From Bryum argenteum (lineage: Eukaryota; Streptophyta; Bryopsida; Bryales; Bryaceae), in the NCBI GenBank assembly GCA_037043015.1, contig CM073324.1, positions 10,313,013 through 10,377,012 on the forward strand: a stretch of 64,000 nt of DNA, in the 5' to 3' direction. Below the pieces are notes generated by a model. That model was given only the letters and a program-made list of their open reading frames with translations, did no database searches and had not been told where the DNA came from. This document shows positions 60,872-64,000 of the stretch, piece after piece; position 1 is the stretch's first letter, and the number at the start of each line of letters is the position of its first letter. A program made the translations under genes and the position numbers.

Positions 60872-61713
60872 TGTAACACCCCTCTAATAGGTTTATTACC
60901 AACTCACAACAATTTAGCTAGGAAGACAAAACCTAGAACTTTATTAAGCTCAACCTCCCAACCATAGAGAAGAGCTCACTACCAAAAAGAGCTTCTACCT
61001 TCTCCCCCCCGAGCTTATATATGAGTTCCTTCCCAAAAGGAACTACAGTCTATCTTAGGCTATGTTCCAGAGTCTAGCCTATTCATAGATCATTCTATCT
61101 TCTTTACTCCTATATCTGGAGTAAAGATAATCCATAGATCGTTCTAGATCCTTCTATCTCTTTAACTCAGAGACTCTTCTAGATCTTTACTCCTATATTT
61201 AGAGTAAAGCTAATTCACTACTATCAGTAGTCTAATTCTAGTGTACCTCATCTTGAGTTGTCTAACTCTTGTACACATGTTCTCAATCTTGGAGTGGTCT
61301 GACTCCAATGCACTAAATATAGAGATGTAAAGATAATTCATCACTATCTTTACTCTTATATTTAGAGTAAAGCTAATTCACTACTATCAGTAGTCTAATT
61401 CTAGTGTACCTCATCTTGAGTTGTCTAACTCTTGTACACATGTTCTCAATTTTGGAGTGGTCTGACTCCAATGCACTAAATATAGAGCTGTCTAACCCCA
61501 GTGCACATGTTCTCAATCTTGGAGTGGTCTGACTCCAATGCACTAAATATAGAGATGTTTAACTCCGGTCATGTTCTCAATTTGGAGTTGTCTGACTCCG
61601 GTCCATCCATCCTCAACTGGGAGTTGTCTGACTCCTTTCATCCTCTGCTTACACACTATCCAATGTGATTAGAAGATTTCATTCATCCATCTATCAATGT
61701 AAGTTACCTTACA
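60872..61713 (-). repeat. 5' LTR, 842 bp
   Basis: Near-identical partner of 57669-58513. As the 5' LTR it should carry the element's promoter, but I could not place a TATA box with confidence. Confidence 0.93.
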
Positions 61714-61745
61714 ATTGCAAACCCCCCTATTTTCTAGTAGTGTAC

Positions 61746-62013
61746 AGTCATGATAAAGCATTAAAACGCACAAATTGTTTTACATTAGCCGAGTGAGTAA
61801 TTTATTTACCAATGTACCACCCACGAAGGGTTCGTATTTGTAACACGTACCAGACATCATACTATGGCCTCTATCAGATTCGATGTCCAAACGGACTATA
61901 AAATTGACATCCTCGACCACCTGCAGATTGTTGAACCTAAATACATACGAATGCAATACAAAGTCACATCTTCACCTGCAATTTGAGTTCTTTCAAGGCG
62001 GAACAACTACTTC
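61746..62013. other. short intergenic stretch
   Basis: Nothing recognisable apart from the flank of the CACTA element at its left edge. Confidence 0.5.
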
Positions 62014-62700
62014 TTATATCCCCCCTTTCTCGCATGTAATGATCCCAGTGTCTTCTTCGAGTTGCTTGAGGACATTCTCCGCATAGAAATCGCATTCAAC
62101 ATACCCATGCTTGTCCAATTCTCCACCAAATTGTGCCACCCACGCAGGAGCAAGGTGTACTGGTGATGAAGCAAGGTGCACATCCTTACACCGCCTGCAT
62201 CGATAATTCTTGGCAACAACTAATTCAGCAACACAAGCGCAATGAACAAAACAACCACAACTACAAAGGACAGCAGTTTTTGCCACAAATCCTAAGTTAC
62301 AATAAGCACAAATTTCGAGAGCAAGGACGCCTAATGGGGGAAGAGATTGTGACAAAAGATAACTCAAGACATGCTTCGGCTTCAGTGTCAGTTCGACGAC
62401 ATTTGCTGTAGCAGCAACTTCCACCATTTCTGCAGCACCAACATCGACATCCGCAAGAAGTGGAACGTCCACGTCTGCAGAATCAACAACATCATCGTCC
62501 GCTAATGCAACAACGTCGGCTTCTCGTGTAGCAGCAGCAACGTCCACATCCGCTGTAGCAGCAATGTCTACTTCCCCTGTTTGAGCAATGTCTACTTCTG
62601 CCAACCGTAACTTCTTCGAGGATTCCTCGGCGTCAAACTTGTTGTTCACTATAGTAGCATACGTCACAGCGAGGACGCGAGGTGCTTGATGATGTTGCAC
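62014..62700 (-). CDS. unrecognised protein with acidic Asp-Val repeats and a C4HC3 finger
   Basis: An open frame of 228 codons that lacks an ATG; its first possible start is GTG at 62700. Residues about 35-100 are built from degenerate repeats around (E/D)VD(I/V)A. Residues 131-171 form a metal-binding pattern: C131-x2-C134-x11-C146-x-C148-x4-H153-x2-C156-x11-C168-x2-C171. This is a C4HC3 arrangement like PHD or RINGv fingers, which bind histone tails or act as ubiquitin ligases; the function here is unknown. It overlaps the end of the 62664-63377 frame by 37 bases in the -1 frame. It may be the 3' part of the same protein through frameshifting or a missed intron, or an element-encoded gene. 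Confidence 0.45.
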   Translation of the reverse strand: MQHHQAPRVLAVTYATIVNNKFDAEESSKKLRLAEVDIAQTGEVDIAATADVDVAAATREADVVALADDDVVDSADVDVPLLADVDVGAAEMVEVAATANVVELTLKPKHVLSYLLSQSLPPLGVLALEICAYCNLGFVAKTAVLCSCGCFVHCACVAELVVAKNYRCRRCKDVHLASSPVHLAPAWVAQFGGELDKHGYVECDFYAENVLKQLEEDTGIITCEKGGI

Positions 62701-63377
62701 AAACCCACCACTTGGGCGCGCGTCGCAATGGGCCCAAGTCTCCGAGGGTTTAAGTGCCTTCGATGTGTCCGTCTATTCAGCCGCGACATTCCTTCCGCCA
62801 CCCAATTAACTGCTTGCTTGTGCACAATGTGAGCATAACACGCTTTAAGAAACTGCATAGAGAAATACGCATTATCTGGCGAGTTGCCATAAACCTTGTA
62901 GTATTGCGTACCAAAATCCTGGGCTTGATCAGGGGACGTACAGTTTACAATTTCGTAGCGGTTCGGCTGAGCGCCCACCTTCCACACCTCCGTCACAACG
63001 TCCTGAGTAACGTCTGGATAATGCTTGGAGACATTGTCCACGAGAGGACCCTCATCACAAAGTCTGACATGCAACTTGAAGAATTCAGTCTCGTACTTAG
63101 CAGTGCGACCCAACAACATTGGCGCTGCTGCAACTATACGCACTTGAACATCATCCGGGATACCACTTAGGTCCACGGCTTCTTCAAACTCCGCAATCCA
63201 CTTGGGTGCTGCTTGATCTACTCCTTTGCGCTCTGGTGATTGAAGCAAAGTAGCCGTCGGTAGACTTTCAGGCTCAACGTGGCTGGGGCACAGGTCGTCA
63301 TTGGAGTTGGACACCACGCATTTGCGTTTGCTCCTCGAAGTTGATGTCGTGCCTCTCGTAGCCATTTCTGCTCTCAT
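62664..63377 (-). CDS. unrecognised protein, upstream partner of the C4HC3 ORF
   Basis: Open frame of 237 codons from the ATG at 63377 (an earlier TTG at 63389 is in frame). The N-terminus is basic (TSRSKRKC), nuclear-signal-like. The middle is soluble and helical (KWIAEFEEAVDLSGIPDDVQ) and the end is Arg-rich (RLNRRTHRRHLNPRRLG). I recognise no family. GC content and codon variety are more gene-like than in the surrounding DNA. It ends inside the overlap with the next frame. Confidence 0.45.
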   Translation of the reverse strand: MRAEMATRGTTSTSRSKRKCVVSNSNDDLCPSHVEPESLPTATLLQSPERKGVDQAAPKWIAEFEEAVDLSGIPDDVQVRIVAAAPMLLGRTAKYETEFFKLHVRLCDEGPLVDNVSKHYPDVTQDVVTEVWKVGAQPNRYEIVNCTSPDQAQDFGTQYYKVYGNSPDNAYFSMQFLKACYAHIVHKQAVNWVAEGMSRLNRRTHRRHLNPRRLGPIATRAQVVGLCNIIKHLASSL

Positions 63378-63390
63378 CGTGGCCAACAAT

Positions 63391-63610
63391 AGAGGTGGCT
63401 AGAAGTGTGCTGAAATCTGAAACAAAACAGAGGCTGGAACAATGGTACATGCGACTGAAAGTGTGCTGCAGCTTGAAACAATACGGAGGCTGGATCAACG
63501 GTAGAGGCGGCTGGAACTGTGTTGAAGCCTGAAACAATACGGGGACTTCAGAAGAACGATAGAGGCGGCCGGAAGTGTGCTGAAGATTGACACAATACGG
63601 AAGCTCAAAC
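63391..63610. repeat. four tandem copies of a ~57-bp unit
   Basis: Units start near 63391, 63446, 63503 and 63561, each with AGAGGCGGCTGGAAGTGTGC-like text followed by a GAAACAATACGGAGGCT-like half. They are imperfect, and lie immediately upstream of the ORF starting at 63377, possibly in its leader or promoter. Confidence 0.75.
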
Positions 63611-64000
63611 ATGTAATTTGCATATATTTGCAAGAACGTCATGCACATACTAAATTTATAAGTGTGCCATTGATGTACTAATCATTTAAGTGTTTCAATG
63701 GTTGTTGAATGGTTGAATGGATGTAATCATTAACCATGTGTTGTATGTCATGTCACTTTTAAATTGAAAGTGAAATACAATACTTCCTTCCTCATTGTTT
63801 GATATAATGTTACAAAAGTCTCATTAATGGATGAATGATGAAACTCATCTACTTATGGTAGGAAATCATTGAACCTGAAGTAGTTAGTAAGACTACCATT
63901 AGTTTCTCAAAATATCAAGTTTTTTAACACTAAGACAACCTTAGATTCCTTGATTGTGTTTGAAGATTTGTTATGAACAATCCGTGAATCCAACTACTAT
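63611..64000. other. intergenic AT-rich end of window
   Basis: No gene or repeat is recognised. The sequence is AT-rich and non-coding in appearance. Confidence 0.5.

Larger units (their letters stand above)
57669..61713 (-). mobile_element. Ty3/gypsy chromovirus LTR retrotransposon, internally deleted
   Basis: Two nearly identical LTRs (57669-58513 and 60872-61713) flank 2.36 kb. The element reads on the minus strand: 5' LTR on the right, then the primer-binding site, a gag start, the end of RT, RNase H, integrase with chromodomain, the polypurine tract and the 3' LTR. The LTRs begin TG and end CA in element orientation. A 5-bp duplication ATTGC lies at 57664-57668 and 61714-61718. Most of gag, the protease and the RT palm are missing, and the remaining pol is broken by stops and frame changes, so it cannot encode its own machinery. 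Confidence 0.93.
57608..61742. mobile_element. miniature CACTA-type element, interrupted by an LTR retrotransposon
   Basis: The left end CACTACTAAAAAAGAGGGGGG (57608 onward) and right end CCCCCCTATTTTCTAGTAGTG (ending 61742) form an inverted repeat of about 29 bp reaching TTTGCAAT. Starting with CACTACTA is characteristic of the CACTA (En/Spm) superfamily. It is flanked by the 3-bp direct repeat TAC (57605-57607 and 61743-61745), the expected duplication size. Without the LTR element and one ATTGC copy it would be only about 85 bp, so it is a non-autonomous miniature. Confidence 0.75.

Noticed and set aside
1..64000. CRISPR arrays, bacterial operons, rRNA or clear tRNA genes
   Set aside because: No evenly spaced identical repeats with unique spacers and no recognisable rRNA or tRNA were seen; the sequence is clearly eukaryotic. 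A dedicated tRNA scan could still find one.

Overview
The window is nuclear DNA of a land plant. The evidence is short GT-AG introns, a chloroplast maltose exporter (MEX1 type), a plant-type sphingosine-1-phosphate lyase, nuclear genes derived from group II intron maturases with Arg-rich presequences, and a plant-type chromodomain Ty3/gypsy retrotransposon. The compact introns, AT-rich repeat-filled intergenic DNA and unusual small transposons would fit a non-seed plant (moss, liverwort, lycophyte or fern). No single feature settles the species.

Layout. Positions 1-31,000 are a gene-poor, AT-rich repeat sea. I could not support a protein gene there. It is dominated by degenerate and intact copies of several small transposon-like families. 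The most prominent is a family flanked by TTAA with ends close to CCCCTAAAGATCC. There are also local tandem duplications and one GC-rich complex tandem repeat near 13.1-13.8 kb.

Positions 31,275-56,445 are a gene island with seven gene models. Most were assembled exon by exon with consistent reading phase. On the minus strand are an At4g15545-like coiled-coil protein (353 aa), an intronless ZIP-type metal transporter like At3g08650 (569 aa), MEX1 (413 aa, nine exons) and sphingosine-1-phosphate lyase DPL1 (540 aa, sixteen exons). On the plus strand, divergent from DPL1, is a small SEC14/CRAL-TRIO-like protein (258 aa). Next come two maturase-derived genes arranged head to head. One (minus, 575 aa) keeps a reverse-transcriptase (RT)-like region with a damaged active site plus domain X. 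The other (plus) keeps only the N-terminal half of the RT and stops before the YADD motif.

Positions 57,608-61,742 hold a nested transposon. A tiny CACTA-type element (3-bp target duplication TAC) was interrupted by a chromodomain-containing Ty3/gypsy LTR element (5-bp target duplication ATTGC). Its LTRs are almost identical, but its internal region is deleted and broken, so it probably moved recently with proteins supplied in trans. Positions 62,014-63,377 carry two unrecognised overlapping minus-strand ORFs. The downstream one has a C4HC3 (PHD/RINGv-like) finger, and the overlap contains a heptamer with the geometry of a -1 frameshift site. A tandem repeat of about 57 bp follows.

The genes do not form one pathway. 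MEX1 exports maltose from starch breakdown, DPL1 ends sphingolipid catabolism, the ZIP protein moves metals, and the maturase-like proteins probably serve splicing of organelle group II introns. The DPL1/SEC14-like divergent pair and the maturase-like head-to-head pair are the two arrangements most suggestive of a functional link.
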